Of a stretch of DNA of 64,000 bases, positions 13,801-27,212 are shown one piece after another; positions within the stretch are counted from its first letter, which is position 1, and every line of letters starts with the position of its first letter. Both the position numbers and the translations under genes were made by a program. Source of the DNA: Arctopsyche grandis (Eukaryota > Arthropoda > Insecta > Trichoptera > Hydropsychidae); the NCBI RefSeq assembly GCF_051622035.1, contig NC_135358.1, forward strand, positions 5,843,501 to 5,907,500, read 5' to 3'. The notes beneath the pieces were generated by a model, which was given only the letters and a program-made list of their open reading frames with translations, searched no databases and was not told the DNA's origin.

Positions 13801-16800
13801 AAGATGTAACAAAACGTATAAATTTATATGTATCTTAAAATATGAGCGAATGGGAGGGTGGTGCCGAACCCTTCGCTCAACAATGAATATTATGTATACT
13901 ATAGTATATATGTAGTACATATGTAGCTGACAATGATAATGATCATGTTATACTTGTACTTTCCTTATCTTAAAAGTATGCACAAACTTCTCAACCATGC
14001 GAGAAATGCTGGTAAACTTTGCTGGTAGCGAAGACTAAACCTAACGTACGAAAATAGCAATTCGCTCGATTAGCCTTTTGCATTCGCACTCTGGTGCATT
14101 TCTGAAACGTACATATGTTGTATATTTATACACGATGGAGTGGAAGATTCGTATCGTAAATGATACAAGTAACAAGTGAACCGAAGGATGGGGAGAGACA
14201 CGAGGGGTGGCTTTCCCCGCCCTCTCAGTATCGGGTATTCTCCGAGTACATACAGCTTGGGGTGAACTATAAGAACAAAACTTGCGCGAGTTACGAGCTA
14301 GCTGGGTTCCGCACAAACTTGTGTTCTGGCAAGTCATGACTTCGCAGGCTAAGGGTCAACGTCTCCAAAAACCACCCCCATCCACCCCATCGCGAGATGA
14401 AGTTACTGGAATAGTTCACACTAGGGGGCAAAAACCGCAAACGAATCCATTTCGACTTCTCAAATCTTAAAACCCAGAATGAACAGGATCGATTTCAATT
14501 TTATATCAGGTGTATCTTCAGATTAGGGGGTCCAGGTGCAATTTATTATTACACGGGGAAAAATTCTAGTTCGCCGCAAACGGCGATAAAACTTTTTGAT
14601 TGGGGTAACTTTGAGGCAACTCAGGATTGACCAAACTTTTTTTGCGTGCCTTTACTTTTTTTCAATTAGCAGCGTTCAACGGTTTCGCGGTGCTCTCGTT
14701 TGTTTCCACAGAGAGGCAGTTCCGGTTTGCAAAAAGCTCTCTCGTGCGAATATGATGGGGTACATCATCAGGGCTAAAGTTTGACTTTGTTTGAAACCAA
14801 ATAAAAATGTCGGGGAATTTTACTGAGGAAGCGAAAGAATGGTTGTGCCAAATTGCACTGGAGCGTTGGCTTATATGTATGCTGTGAAGTGATGATAAAT
14901 TCAGCTTCAATAGGCTGCAATCATTCTATCGACTTAAGAACATTGCGATATATCTTAAGGTGAAAGCTCAATAATTTTATGAGCTTGACACTTCTGAATT
15001 TGAATGTACATTTAATTATTACCAGTAATATTTTTATTCATTGAATTATGTAGCTATACATAATTTTTTATTTAATTTATTTTTTATTTAGTAGCTATAC
15101 ATATTTAATATACAGATATTTATAATGAAAAGTTGCTTTCAGTATATTAAGAGGAAAAGACCTCCAAAAAAACTTCAAACAAATAAAGTAATATTAATCT
15201 GGGATGACAGTAAAGATAATAGTAAATTTGTTGCTCAAATTATGCATCAAGATATTAAAAAGATTTTCATTTAACTATACTAATTTAGATATTTTATATT
15301 AAAGGTATTCAAAATATTTTTTTATAAATTGATAGTCATATATAGTAGGTACATATATAGTTTATGTAGAAATATGCACAAAAAGAAATGTTGTCGGAGG
15401 AAAAACTTATGTGAGTTTGCCGCAACCTTAAAAGAGTAACATCACATTCACATTTGAAAATAGCATGTATTTTGCACATAATATTTACATGTGTATATGA
15501 ATAGTCATATATATATAAAACAATGCATGAAACTCTCCAACTGCTCGAGGTTTTCGTGAGAATAGTTTAACTTAAATTTCCTTTCAGTCCTTTCTCAAAT
15601 ATGATCTTCAATATAAATAATTGTACAGAATTATATAATACATGCACATGTAAAATCCAACCACACTGATGTGTGTTATGTAACATAAAAAATATATACA
15701 TACATATGTATGTAATTTGAAGTTGTTTAATCACTAAGCTAATTAGAAACATTCAAGTATAAGTGTGAATAAAAATAAATAAGTGAATTTAATGGGTAAA
15801 ATAAAAATAAATTCAGTACAATTTTAAATAACAACATTGTAGCTGTTTTTTCCGGTACATATTATGCATCTTATGGGTATTGTGTAGTATTGAAAAACTT
15901 CAAATCAAAACAAGCTTTGAAAAATATCAACACTAACTTTGCGACGTACTTACACTCCATATTGTATACATTATTTTCGAAAGTTTATAGCCGTATTATA
16001 TAACGACCCTACGTGAAAATTTCCCTCATACAGTCCACATCTCCAGTACATTATCACACACAATCCCCAGCGCGGGAGTGGAGCTTTTCCAACTCTTCAC
16101 AAAATCATTAGCATTATGGAAAAAGTTTTCCCGGCCACAACCACGCTATCATTCCGACCTCTACGACCGCAAACATTGCCCGATTAACCCTCTCAAGTCC
16201 AAACTTGTACGTCACTCCAAAATGCACCGTCGAGGGTTGGTTATGGTAAAATATTTTGACACGTGTGCGAAAATCGCAGATTTGACTACCTTTTTTATGG
16301 ACACGTCTTAATATTATCTTATCGCCGGGGGTTGGACCTTTTTGTTCTTGGCTCTCGACCCCTTCCAGACGTTTGATCTGATAGTGGCTTAGGGGTGGGT
16401 GGTTAGGGGTGTCCTAACGCGGCGCCTTCTTTATCTGTGTCCATTCATTCCATCACCCCGGCTTATCCTGATTAAAAAACGTGCATATTTTCTCCGCAAA
16501 ACGGCGGCGAATAATAAAACCGGTATGGATACGGCTGAAAAAAATAGAAAGAAAGAAAGATACAACTCGAGCATATTTTCTGCGAGCGGCAAAAGGTCTA
16601 AATTGCGTCCTTTTAAATGGTTCGTCTGAACCATAAAAAGTATTTTATTTTCCCTTTCGATGGTTATGTACCGGGCGATAAAAGTGATTGGTGGTCTTAT
16701 ATCGCTTAATTAAGTATCGCGGTTATTTGTAAGAAGGTTTCAGGAACACCCTGCCCTTCTCTCTCTACCGTTCTCCGGCTGCGATAACAGGCTTTGACGG

Positions 16801-19800
16801 ATACGAAAGGATCTCCCCCTCATCCCTCTTTTACTAATAAAAACGCAATAAAGCGATACGTCCCGGAAAATTCCGGTTAAACGTCGCAAAATACGCGGCT
16901 TTAGGAAAGTTTCCGAACGTATGCACACATACGAGATGAAATAAACGGACCAAGTCTAATAAAATGCACGGCCTTTTAAAGCCAAAATATTCGGGTCGTC
17001 TGAAACGAGTGATCTAATTTTATATCAAGGGCTTGCATGTGAGAGAATACCACGTATGAAATATCTATTCATAATGAATTTTCCATTCATTTTTGGCGTG
17101 TAAATGTACTTTAATATAATATACATATATACATATATGTACATACATATATGAATTTTAATATTGCAACAATGATAATATGTATATCATTATTTCTTAA
17201 AATTTAAATCTGAACATACATAGTAGGACTTAAACATAAACACCTTTAAAATTTAAATGTTAAGAATAAGTACAGATATGTTTTTACATATTGAATTCCA
17301 TTTATCTTCTTCTAATATGTTTATGTATATTTTGGTCTTAAAATTGATTTTGTAATGAAAAAATTCACAATTTTCAATTTAGATCCAAAAATAAGTAACC
17401 CCTTAAGCTCAAAGAACTTTAGCTTTGATCGAAGACTGAGAAATTACTCCAAAAAGTATCATTATTTATATTTATTTCCAACTTTTACCCTCCCAATGCT
17501 CGTCAAAAGTTTATTTATATTTTAATCAAAATTTTACTATACAGAATAATTTAATAACAATTGCATTTGAGTAATAAAAATGTTATAGTACTAAATTATT
17601 TAATATCATCTTAAAATGTTGAACTTTAATCTCGATGTTAGACGTATGAAGACTTAAAAACGATGTATAATAAACTATTCCTTATCATACTTATTCAGGA
17701 TGAATTCATCTGCTCGGAATATTTAAGATCGTATAAAATCTGCCACATTATAATACATACTTATGTATAATATAATATATGAACAAAAACTTAAAAAATG
17801 TATTATTTCATAGAAAAACTCCACATTAATCGATCTGTTTATTAAAATCAAAACAATTCAATTTTAAAATACAAATTTCAATAGTTACGTGGGATATTCT
17901 AAGTACTCAAAGTATTGAGGTAATTGTATATTAATTATTTTATACTCGAATCAGGGTTAGTTCATTTTTCGTAGAGGCTTTCGCCGGGAGCGTTTTGTGT
18001 GTTTCGCTTAGAGCCGTTTTCTATTTACTGCGTAAACCTAATTTAATTCAAAAGAGCAAAACATACACGACGGCTCTCTCTCTCTTTATCTGAGTATGTG
18101 TGTATCTAAGCGTAGAATGTAATGGATTGTGAATAATTAGATTCGGTTACATCAAATTAGTAACTTTCTAACCGTACTAACGTACTACATTAGAAAATTG
18201 CCACAATAGCGCGCAATACGACACCGTGGGATTATTTAATTAGTCATGATACGAAATACTTCAAATTATATGAACTAGGTACATACATAGATACATAGGT
18301 ATGTTGCATATTTGATACGTTTGTGTTTATTCCATAAATCGTATTAGCGAATGTGGCGCTATATAGATTGCAAAATAAAATTGTCCGACGTAATTTGTGC
18401 AAATTTGATTAATTCGGTGGGATGATTAATTTCGCGTCTATATAGTATAAAACGCACTAATTGGATCAAAGCCAGTAGGGAATTTGTCTTCCCTTTCGTC
18501 AAATTATTTTATATTAGTGTGTCAAGTTGACCACTTAACAAATTAACCAATTTTGTTTAATTGGAAATAAATTTCGAGGCGTTTTGTGCAATTTGAGCTT
18601 ATTGTATATTGTATAATATAAAACAAAGTCTAACTTGGTTTGAGAATATGATATAAATAGTTTTTATTTATATAAATATTAAACATAGAGATATTATATA
18701 TATATATATATATATGTACATATGTATAAGTTTCAGTGAAACTGTTATTGTCATTGAAATTATAATTTCACTGACTCAAGCAATGAGTACGGATATAACA
18801 ATAGAATTACAACGTACTACCAACCGTAACACCTAATTTTAAATAAAAAAAACCATTCCTAACTTTACCTAACCAAACCAAACCTTAAATAAATAATTTT
18901 TGGATGCATAAATAAGATATGTTGATGTGTTTGCTTCCGCATCCAGTCGCATACATGTGGCATCAAAAAAAGCCAAATTGAAGCAGATAGTGGACCATAA
19001 GGAGAGTGGGAATGGACAGGAGCGGGGTTGCGGGGTGACGTGTGAGTGCGAGTTCGGTAACGGAGTGGGGATAGAGAGGAGCGGGGTTGTAACGTAAGGT
19101 GGCGCGATTCGTAAAGGCGACGCACTATTACCCAACTGTGAAAAATCATAATTTCACTGATAGAAATTTCGGTGAAAATGTAATTGGATATGATTTCACT
19201 GAATTTTACTTTTTATTATTACTACTTCAGTAATAATAAAAAGTATTTAAACATAAAAAAAATGGATAGATGAAGTATAAAAATACACTCACACGAGTTA
19301 GATATTTTTTGAAGTATGTACTTACGATGTAATCATCAATTTCTGAGACTTTCAAACTTTGCGGTCAACATGAATTCGTCTTAAGATCAAAAAGAGGGTT
19401 TGAAGGAGCGACGATTGAAAACGTTTCGGTAGTCGACGGTTTTCCAGCAATCGCTGTTTGTGTTTGTTCCCTGATTATTTCCCGGCCGATACAAAACTTT
19501 GTGCTTCACATTCGGCTGCTTTGTATGCGGTATAGGCCACTATACAAAATGTGTATAAGAGTCGGGAAATCTTACCACAGCACCTTTCGGCGGGGGCGCG
19601 GACCCTCGTCGCGCTTTTCCGCTTTCCCTTGCAGCGAGCCGGGAAATTTTAATGAGTTCCTTTAACGAAACCGAATCGGCCGATATTCGTGTGATGTGTG
19701 TGTGCATGTGTGTGAAAGTCCTTTCTCTCGATTCACTCCCCCTAACCCCTACGTATCGATCACAAACTTCAGACGGTAATAAATTAGAAGACGTACGAAC

Positions 19801-20445
19801 GCTGACAAACGAAAGCCGATGAGCCGAATAAATAGTCGACACAGATATGTGTACACGTTCATTGAGTGGGCTTTGAAATCCACCCCATAAATTTCAGTTA
19901 TAAAATACGGACTATCTGAATGAAGGCCTCCGTAGGGTATTGCAATGTTTTAAAAATGTAATTTAAGTGTGATGGTACTTTGAAGTGAGAGCATTGCTCG
20001 GTTGAAAGTGTTGAGAGCATAAAAAGTACCAAAATCGCACATAAAAATGTATGTTTTTTGTTTTTATTTGAGATTTTGATTTATATAATTGATAGTCCTT
20101 ATTTATTAGGAAAGATCCTATTCCAACGATCAATCACAACCCTCCGTAATTCTTCATTATATCATATTAATTCCTGTTCTACGAACTATTCCTGTAATTT
20201 CTTTTATGTAGATTTTTCTTTTATTTTAACAATATTCTCCCTTATATATGTAGATCCTTCCTGTTATTCCTTTAAATATATATTGTTTGATCAATTTTCT
20301 CAGTACTTATTATATACACATATGTATATACATACATATATGTATATATATCCCATATCTGCCATTATTCAATTATTTTCTTCATTGTTGTTTCTAAGTT
20401 TTAGAAAGTTTTTTTTATAAATGTTATAAACATACGTAGTATTGT
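10849..20445. other. About 9.6 kb without a recognisable gene
   Basis: AT-rich DNA with many TACATATGTA-type palindromic words and short frames on both strands, none resembling a known protein. GC-richer islands at about 14150-14420, 16080-16930 and 19020-19100 and 19560-19830 carry no coding signature I can defend; they may be unique non-coding sequence or unrecognised exons. The stretch around 18700-18720 is a short (TA)n run. No SINE heads or RT motifs were seen. Confidence 0.4.
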
Positions 20446-20455
20446 TGTATATATA

Positions 20456-20529
<74 letters not shown>
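20446..20529. repeat. (TA)n microsatellite, 5' flank of RTE copy 2
   Basis: A TA run of about 84 bp with one TATATTATAT irregularity near 20460, ending seven bases before the common RTE 5' end. Confidence 0.97.
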
Positions 20530-20532
<3 letters not shown>

Positions 20533-20536
20533 GAGT

Positions 20537-23500
20537 TCGGTCTTTCGTGTCATGTGAGGAGGACGTGCTTCTGCGTTCCTCCCGCTATTACTCGCTTAAA
20601 CCCGGCTATTGCACGAAATTTAACTTAACCATCTAATCACTTATTTTACTAATTGCATCCTAGTATAATTTAAGTGTAAAAATAAACAGCAAATCGGTCG
20701 TAAAAAGCGGTTTTATATCAGTTATTTCGAAAAATTTTGTGCTAATTTTTGTGTCAAATCGGTGTCAAACGAGATACATCTCCCTACCTGAATACAAAAA
20801 AAGGGTCCTTCGCCAGCCAAGTCGGTCCCACAGAAGCAATAAATCTTCCACATAATTGCTTCCAGCCAAAAATCTTTAACGAACTTTACTTAATAGAATA
20901 ATAGCAAACAGAAACGGTGTTTCCCAACTGTCTATCAGTTCTTTTTCATATTTAAATTATATTAAAGTAATTCGTGTAATTTTATATACTTTACTAAAGT
21001 TATTATTAAAATATTAAATTGCAAACCGCACTCACATATATAAATCCGTTGTCTCCAAAGAGGCGTCTCACGATAAAGATCTGTAAAAAAGTAGTATAAC
21101 AATTGCTAATCTATTATTATCATAACTAACTACTTTCACTTACAAAGTAACCCTGTTAAATGGCATGTAATAACTCATAAGTGATCCAAGTGATACCTAG
21201 GATGACTATATGTCAAAGCTGACCACAGAGAAGAGTTTATGGCGGTAAGAACTCACTCCTTGAATGGAAATCTCTCTCAAGTACCGCCTTTTTCTCAACA
21301 CATCTTGGATAAATGCGAGAAAAATAATATCCAAACCTCCAACAAGGTAAGAGTGACGATGGATGATAGCTTAGCTAATAGAAACCTGTATTTAGCCACG
21401 TACAATGTAAGAACGTTATCGAGTGAAGGAAGTGTGCTTGCATTAGAGAATGAACTAGAAAGTATCAAATGGGATTTAGTAGGACTTAGCGAAGTAAGAC
21501 GGAAACAGGAAAACCAAATAATCCTAAAAAGTGGTAACTGTCTCTACTGGAGAGGGCTACCAAATGGTAGAATAGGAGGAGTAGGGTTTCTTATCAATAA
21601 GAGAATAGAAAGAAATATTATAGAAATAAACGACATATCGGAACGTATATGCTATGTAGTATTAAGAATCTCGAGCAGGTACACTTGTCAAATCTTCCAA
21701 GTGTACGCCCCCACATCTAGCCACCCAGACGAGGAAATAGAAGACTTCTACGAAAAACTACAGGGCGCATACGATAATAGCCGCCACCACTTTAAAATAA
21801 TCATGGGCGACTTTAACGCAAAAATAGGACAAAAGGCAAACACAGAAAGAGCAGTAGGCAATTTTGGTACCGGCCAAAGAAACGACAGAGGCGATCGCCT
21901 CATAGAATTCGCAGAACACAACAGGCTCTTCATCACTAATTCATTTTTCAGGAAAAACACCAACAATAAGTGGACTTGGGAGAGTCCTAAAGGAGACAGA
22001 AACGAGATCGATTTCATCCTAACAAATGCCCTGCACTCCGTTAAAGACGTTAGTGTTTTAAGTAAAGTAGATATAGGCAGCGATCACAGATTAGTCCGTG
22101 CCAAGATGGCCATTAATATAAATTGCGAACGTAGGAAATTAATAAAAGGATGCAGTAACTCTCCAGATTTCGCTCAACTAAGGTCTAGGAAAAAGGAATT
22201 CGAACTCGAACTTGGAAATCGATACGGGAAATTAAACCCAGAAGCAGACATCGAGGAATTGAACACTGTAATTAGTTCGGTTCTAACCTCAACAGGTAAG
22301 AAATTAGGTGGTTTCAGGAAACAGATTAAATTAAGCAAAATTTCAGCGGAAACAAAAAACCTAATTAAGCATAAAAGGAATTTAGATAGGGATAATAATA
22401 AGCAAGAATACAATCTAGTAAATAAGGAAATTAAGAAGAGAATAGTCAGGGATGTCAGGGATTTTAACAGCAAGCTAATAGAAAATACCATTAAGAATAA
22501 CCGTAGCCTGAAAAAGTGCAAACAGGATCTTTTCTTAGGCAAAAACCAAATGATCGCAATCAGATCAGAGAGCGGAGTAATAATTAGGAATAGAGAAGAA
22601 ATCATAGACAGAGTTTACACGTTCTATGCAAAACTATACGAGAACGACAACGGTCAATTCCCCACTCTGGAATCGACACACGGCCAAAGGGTTCCTGCAG
22701 TATTGCCTAGCGAAGTAGAGGCCGCGCTAAAAACTGCAAAGAATGGTAAAACCCCAGGGGAAGATAATATTCCCATCGACTTACTAAAATGTGGCGGCCC
22801 CCCCCTAATTAATATCTTAGCTAGGCTTTTCAGCAAATGCATCCAGAACCAAGCTATACCAGAAGGATGGAATAACGCAACTATCATTTTAATACACAAA
22901 AAAGGCGACAAAAGCGATATCAAGAACTACCGACCCATTAGTCTACTTTCAGCGGTCTACAAGCTCTTCACGAAGGTTATTACAGAAAGGCTGAAGAATA
23001 TCCTCGACGAGAACCAACCTATAGAGCAGGCAGGGTTTAGGGCAAATTTCAGCACAATGGACCACCTCCAAGTAGTTGGCGAACTAATCGAGCGCGCCAA
23101 CGAATATCAACGGCCACTGTGCCTAGGTTTCGTCGATTATGAGAAAGCCTTCGATACAGTTAGTCATAATGCAGTACTTAACGCTCTAAAAACACAGGGA
23201 GTGCCGGAACCCTATGTGGGACTGTTAGCTACAATATATAAGAATGCCACAGCTTCAGTTAAAATTTTTTCAGGTACAGATAGATTTAGCATAGGAAAAG
23301 GAGTAAGACAAGGAGATACAATCTCGCCCAAGTTATTCAATGCGGTGCTTGAGGGAGTTTTCAGGAAATTGGATTGGGATACAGCCGGAGTAAGCATCAA
23401 TGGTCGCTTTTTGAGTCACCTTCGGTTCGCAGACGATATAGTTTTAGTAGCTCGTGATTCAGCTGACCTACTTATCAGACTAACACAGCTGGACAGGGAA

Positions 23501-24211
23501 AGTAGAAAAGTAGGATTAAAAATTAACGTAGATAAGACTAAACTAATGTTCAATAGTTATTGCATGCCTGATAGCATCCCCTTAGATGATAAACCAGTAG
23601 AAGTAGTAAATAATTATTTATATTTAGGTCAAATAATTGACATGTCTGGTAGTAAAAATGAAGAGATAAAGAGACGTATGAAATTGGGGTGGAGTGCATT
23701 TGGACGGATGAATGCTGTTTTTAAATCAAAAATGCCACTCTGCCTGAAGAAAAGGATCTTTGATCAATGCGTTTTGCCAGTGATGACGTATGGATGTGAA
23801 ACTTGGACACTGAACGCCAAGATGCAAAATAAAATCCAATGCACTCAAAGAAGTATGGAACGCTGTATGCTTGGCATAACGAGGAAAGACAGGAAGCGGA
23901 ACACGTGGGTGAGAAATATGACAAGGGTAGTGGACATAGTGGATAGAGTGAAGAGATTGAAATGGCAATGGGCGGGTCACGTAGCTAGGAGGATGGACGA
24001 AAGGTGGACAAAAGAAGTGCTTGAATGGTACCCGAGAGAAGGCAAAAGAGTAAAAGGAAGACCGCAAGGAAGATGGGTGAACGAAATTAGGAAAATGTGC
24101 GGAATGAGATGGATGAGTGTTGCGCAAAACAGAGACGAGTGGAAGCGTGTTGGAGAGGCCTTCATCCAGCAGTGGATGGCGAATGGCTGTAAATGATGAT
24201 GATGATGATGA
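20537..24211 (+). mobile_element. Full-length RTE-like LINE, copy 2
   Basis: Same boundaries as copy 1: 5' TCGGTCTTTCGTGTCATG, a 5' UTR of about 700 bp, one ORF, and a (TGA)n tail that contains the stop. The 3' flank is a short ATATATATATACTATATA and the 5' flank is (TA)n. Nucleotide differences from copy 1 are few, so the insertions are recent. Confidence 0.92.
21239..24196 (+). CDS. RTE-like LINE endonuclease/reverse transcriptase (985 aa), intact
   Basis: Same domain order as the ORF at 6021: endonuclease with MGDFNAKIG and SDHRL, RT with DYEKAFD and FADD, and a C-terminal CETWTL region. I find four residue differences from copy 1 over 985 positions (LLATIYK for LLAAIYK, VVNNYL for VVNSYL, VDRVKR for VNRVKR, MDERW for MDDRW), none in a catalytic motif. 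With intact frame and catalytic residues this copy is a candidate for a mobile source element, though promoter activity of the 5' UTR cannot be judged from sequence. Confidence 0.93.
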   Translation: MAVRTHSLNGNLSQVPPFSQHILDKCEKNNIQTSNKVRVTMDDSLANRNLYLATYNVRTLSSEGSVLALENELESIKWDLVGLSEVRRKQENQIILKSGNCLYWRGLPNGRIGGVGFLINKRIERNIIEINDISERICYVVLRISSRYTCQIFQVYAPTSSHPDEEIEDFYEKLQGAYDNSRHHFKIIMGDFNAKIGQKANTERAVGNFGTGQRNDRGDRLIEFAEHNRLFITNSFFRKNTNNKWTWESPKGDRNEIDFILTNALHSVKDVSVLSKVDIGSDHRLVRAKMAININCERRKLIKGCSNSPDFAQLRSRKKEFELELGNRYGKLNPEADIEELNTVISSVLTSTGKKLGGFRKQIKLSKISAETKNLIKHKRNLDRDNNKQEYNLVNKEIKKRIVRDVRDFNSKLIENTIKNNRSLKKCKQDLFLGKNQMIAIRSESGVIIRNREEIIDRVYTFYAKLYENDNGQFPTLESTHGQRVPAVLPSEVEAALKTAKNGKTPGEDNIPIDLLKCGGPPLINILARLFSKCIQNQAIPEGWNNATIILIHKKGDKSDIKNYRPISLLSAVYKLFTKVITERLKNILDENQPIEQAGFRANFSTMDHLQVVGELIERANEYQRPLCLGFVDYEKAFDTVSHNAVLNALKTQGVPEPYVGLLATIYKNATASVKIFSGTDRFSIGKGVRQGDTISPKLFNAVLEGVFRKLDWDTAGVSINGRFLSHLRFADDIVLVARDSADLLIRLTQLDRESRKVGLKINVDKTKLMFNSYCMPDSIPLDDKPVEVVNNYLYLGQIIDMSGSKNEEIKRRMKLGWSAFGRMNAVFKSKMPLCLKKRIFDQCVLPVMTYGCETWTLNAKMQNKIQCTQRSMERCMLGITRKDRKRNTWVRNMTRVVDIVDRVKRLKWQWAGHVARRMDERWTKEVLEWYPREGKRVKGRPQGRWVNEIRKMCGMRWMSVAQNRDEWKRVGEAFIQQWMANGCK

Positions 24212-25122
24212 TATATATATATACTATATAAACTAATTAAACACATTTTCAAAATAAAATGGTCAATCATATGGTCTATAATTTGTATAAGATATTATTT
24301 TACATAAAACAGCCCCTAATATAACCCCAACGAATCGCTTTCTTATACCCGGAAACATAAGATTCATCTTATTTCATTAAAATCTTTGAGACCGTAAAAT
24401 TTATAAAAAAGAATCTGTCGTTTGATATTAAAGGGATCGAACCAATCTTTTACGTATGTAGATATATGTACATACATATGTATAGTAAAAAGCACTGATT
24501 TTTGTACAGAAAGTTTGAAATAAATACAAGTTGTAGGTACTATATGTTATACGATGCCGATATTTGTATGCGTTATTGCAATTGCAAATTGCATAGTTTT
24601 ACGAATGACAAATATGTATTCCTTTTACGATGTCGATGCGATTAAATTTAAATATTTGTTTTATTTAAAGGTTGATCGCCGCGCTTTTATTTTGTCCCAA
24701 TTTTAAAAACATAATATTGAGCTGGTATAAGGTACAGTTGAACATATTAAACCCTTTTCTGTAAACACAAATATTTGTATTCATTTTCTCCCGTTCAAAT
24801 TAAAACAGAGTTAATTTGAAATTATAAACTCGCAAATCTCAATTAAAGAACTTATTTACATTTCGTAGTCAACACAGCAATGTTAGCATTGAATTATGCA
24901 ACTTGGTATAAAGTTCAAATTTATTAATATTTTATAATTTTTCGAGTGAGATTATCATTAGTATCGCTAAGTTACAGTATTTTCATTTGGATTTGATTTA
25001 AAAAATGTTTTATACCGATAGATATGTACATTTTATTAATATATTTTGTGTTTCTTACATAAATATATCATTTGTTACAGACATTACTAACAAACTAACA
25101 AGTAGATTCTATGACAGAATCA
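24212..25122. other. No recognisable gene
   Basis: AT-rich DNA with TACATACATATGTA words; no coding or repeat signature seen apart from the flank of the MITE that follows. Confidence 0.5.
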
Positions 25123-25130
25123 CTAATAAC

Positions 25131-25274
25131 TAGAGCCCGGAATCTGAAGGGGCTGTTTATTGTTCAAAGATTGTAAATCCATTGTTAAAGGTTTGCCGAA
25201 CCTTTTTTATAAAGCATTTACAACAATTGAACAATAGACGGCATGTTTCCAGCCCCTTCAGATTTCGGGCTCTA
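25131..25274. mobile_element. hAT-type MITE, 144 bp, with perfect 8-bp target duplication
   Basis: Terminal inverted repeats of 25 bp match at 24 positions (left begins TAGAGCCCGGAATCTG, right ends CAGATTTCGGGCTCTA). The interior is also largely self-complementary (TGTTCAAAGATTGTAAAT against ATTTACAACAATTGAACA). It is flanked by CTAATAAC at 25123-25130 and again at 25275-25282, an exact 8-bp duplication as made by hAT transposases. It has no coding capacity. Confidence 0.92.
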
Positions 25275-25369
25275 CTAATAACCATACTAACACATTTGTG
25301 AAGAGTCTCGGTGATTACAACAAAATGTCTATACCCCTCAGGTATAAACACAGATTACCTAAACATAAT

Positions 25370-27212
25370 ATTTTTATTTTTTATTTTTTTTATTTTTTTA
25401 TTTAATAGTTTTGGACCATTGTGGCATTACAGGAAGAACCTAATGCGCCACAATGGCCTACATTTGAAAAAGATATAAAAACATGATATAAAAACAAGTA
25501 AACTGTAAATAAAGGAAAAAAGCAAAAGCAGAAAACATGGTAAAATAAAATAATAAAAAAAGTAACAAAAGGAAAATAATACATCATTCAGAGAGAAAAA
25601 AAAAAATAACAAAAGTGTAAAAATTAAAAATAAAATCCATAAATCCCATTCTTTGTTTACACTGAGCAAAATTAAAATAGTATATAAAAATGTACAAAAG
25701 AGAAAGAAAAAATAAAATAAAATAAAACAAAATATGAATAAAAAATAAAATCACAGCGAGGCCCAAATGGAAGAGAGTAGATTAAGATTCCACTCATTCA
25801 TCACATTCAAATTAAGAAAGTAATGATGAGCGCAGGTTACCAGATAAATATGTTAAGATAATATCCGACAATCTACGCTCCCCAAGGTGGAAAATATCAC
25901 ATTCAGGGACAGCAGCAACGATTTCATTGAGAAGTCGAATAGCTCTTGGAATAGGAGCCATTCGAAAAAGAACTGTGCGAGCAGCAGGTACAACCATTAA
26001 ATGATGATGTCTACCACGCACATAATTATTAGGGACATAAAGTCCCAACTGTTCCAGCAACAACGGGCATGACGTATTACCACGCAATAGCTGGAGAACG
26101 AAACGAATTAACGAGAAGTTTCTCCGAAGTTCAAGGGAATTATACCCAAGCATGCCCAAGAGGAAAGGAGTAGGATAGAGATATGGGTAGTACCCATACT
26201 CTTTCTTATAAAGAAAACGAAGAAATGATTTTTGCACTTTTTCTATAATAAGAGAGTAGTTTGCTTCATGCGGATTCCACACAATTGCATTATACTCTAG
26301 CTTACTTCTAACAAGCGAGTTGAAAAGCAAGCGAGAAGACAAGGGGTTGGAGAATAATCTAGCATATCTCAAGACAAATCCAAGTCGACGAAAGGAAACG
26401 TCAGCGATTGTCTTGATGTGGTTGTGAAAGGTGAATTGAGGATCAAAAGTGATACCCAAGTCGACCATTGATTCCACACGCTTCAACAATACGGATCCAA
26501 TGGAATATCCGTGACAATAGAGCGAATTCGCACGTCCATAACTCATAATAGCACATTTACTAGTATTCAGTTCAAGCCCTAAACTGGAACTGAACTCTAA
26601 AACAGCGTTAATATCAGCTTGAAGGAGAGAGGCTTGCCTCTCATCCTTAACAGCAAAGAATAGTTTAACGTCGTCAGCAAACAAGAGACATGAAGCATTG
26701 CGTAGTACTTTTGGGAGGTTATTAATGACTATTGTAAATAGTAAAGGGCCTAAGGTGGACCCCTGAGTTACACCAGATCGCGTAAAAAATGAAGGAGATT
26801 CATAAATACCATATCTAACAAATTGCTTCCTATCACTAAGATAAGAAGCAAAGAGTTTAAGAAGACGTGGAGAAAAGCCCACTTCAGCTAATCTGATCAT
26901 AAGAGCGTCATTGTTGACAAGATCAAATGCTTTTCGAAAGTCAAAGTAGGCTACATCAACTTGTTGTCCACGGTCAACTTTAGACATGGTATAATATGAA
27001 AAGCAGGCAAGATTAGTGGTAGTGGAACGACATGGTGAAAAACCATGCTGCTCATCACACAACAATCTTTTGAACTGAAAAAGAATCAAACGGTGAAGGA
27101 TATTATCGAAAATTTTGGGAATAGCCGAGATGATAGCAATAGGTCTGTAATTTTCAACCTCATTTTTAGAGCCACTTTTATGAATGGGCTGAATTTTATA
27201 ATATGCTTTAGG
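25370..27212 (-). mobile_element. 5'-truncated Jockey-like LINE
   Basis: The minus-strand element runs from a truncated RT ORF (from 27212) through a 3' UTR (25811 down to about 25410) to an A-rich tail (about 25405-25370, AAATAAAAAAATAAAAAAAA type). The UTR contains CATTTGGGCCTCGCTGTG, found again in the 3'-UTR-only copy at 41860-42165. Endonuclease and ORF1 are absent, as expected for incomplete reverse transcription. Confidence 0.85.
25812..27212 (-). pseudogene. Partial Jockey/CR1-type LINE reverse transcriptase
   Basis: The open frame actually extends upstream of the first usable start, from 27212, where it follows an in-frame TGA; it begins PKAYYKIQPIHKSGSKNEVE and continues NYRPIAIIS. 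RT motifs follow in order: DEQHGF, YFDFRKAFD (first catalytic Asp), GVTQGSTLGPLLF, LLFADDVKLF (catalytic FADD), LELNTSKC, and a late LGITFDPQFTFHNHI. The C-terminal region (KLEYNAIVWNPHE, then PRAIRLLNEI) is typical of the Jockey/CR1 group. The surviving RT frame (about 466 codons) is uninterrupted, so insertion is fairly recent, but without endonuclease and start it is a dead copy. The exact clade within the Jockey group is inferred. Confidence 0.88.
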
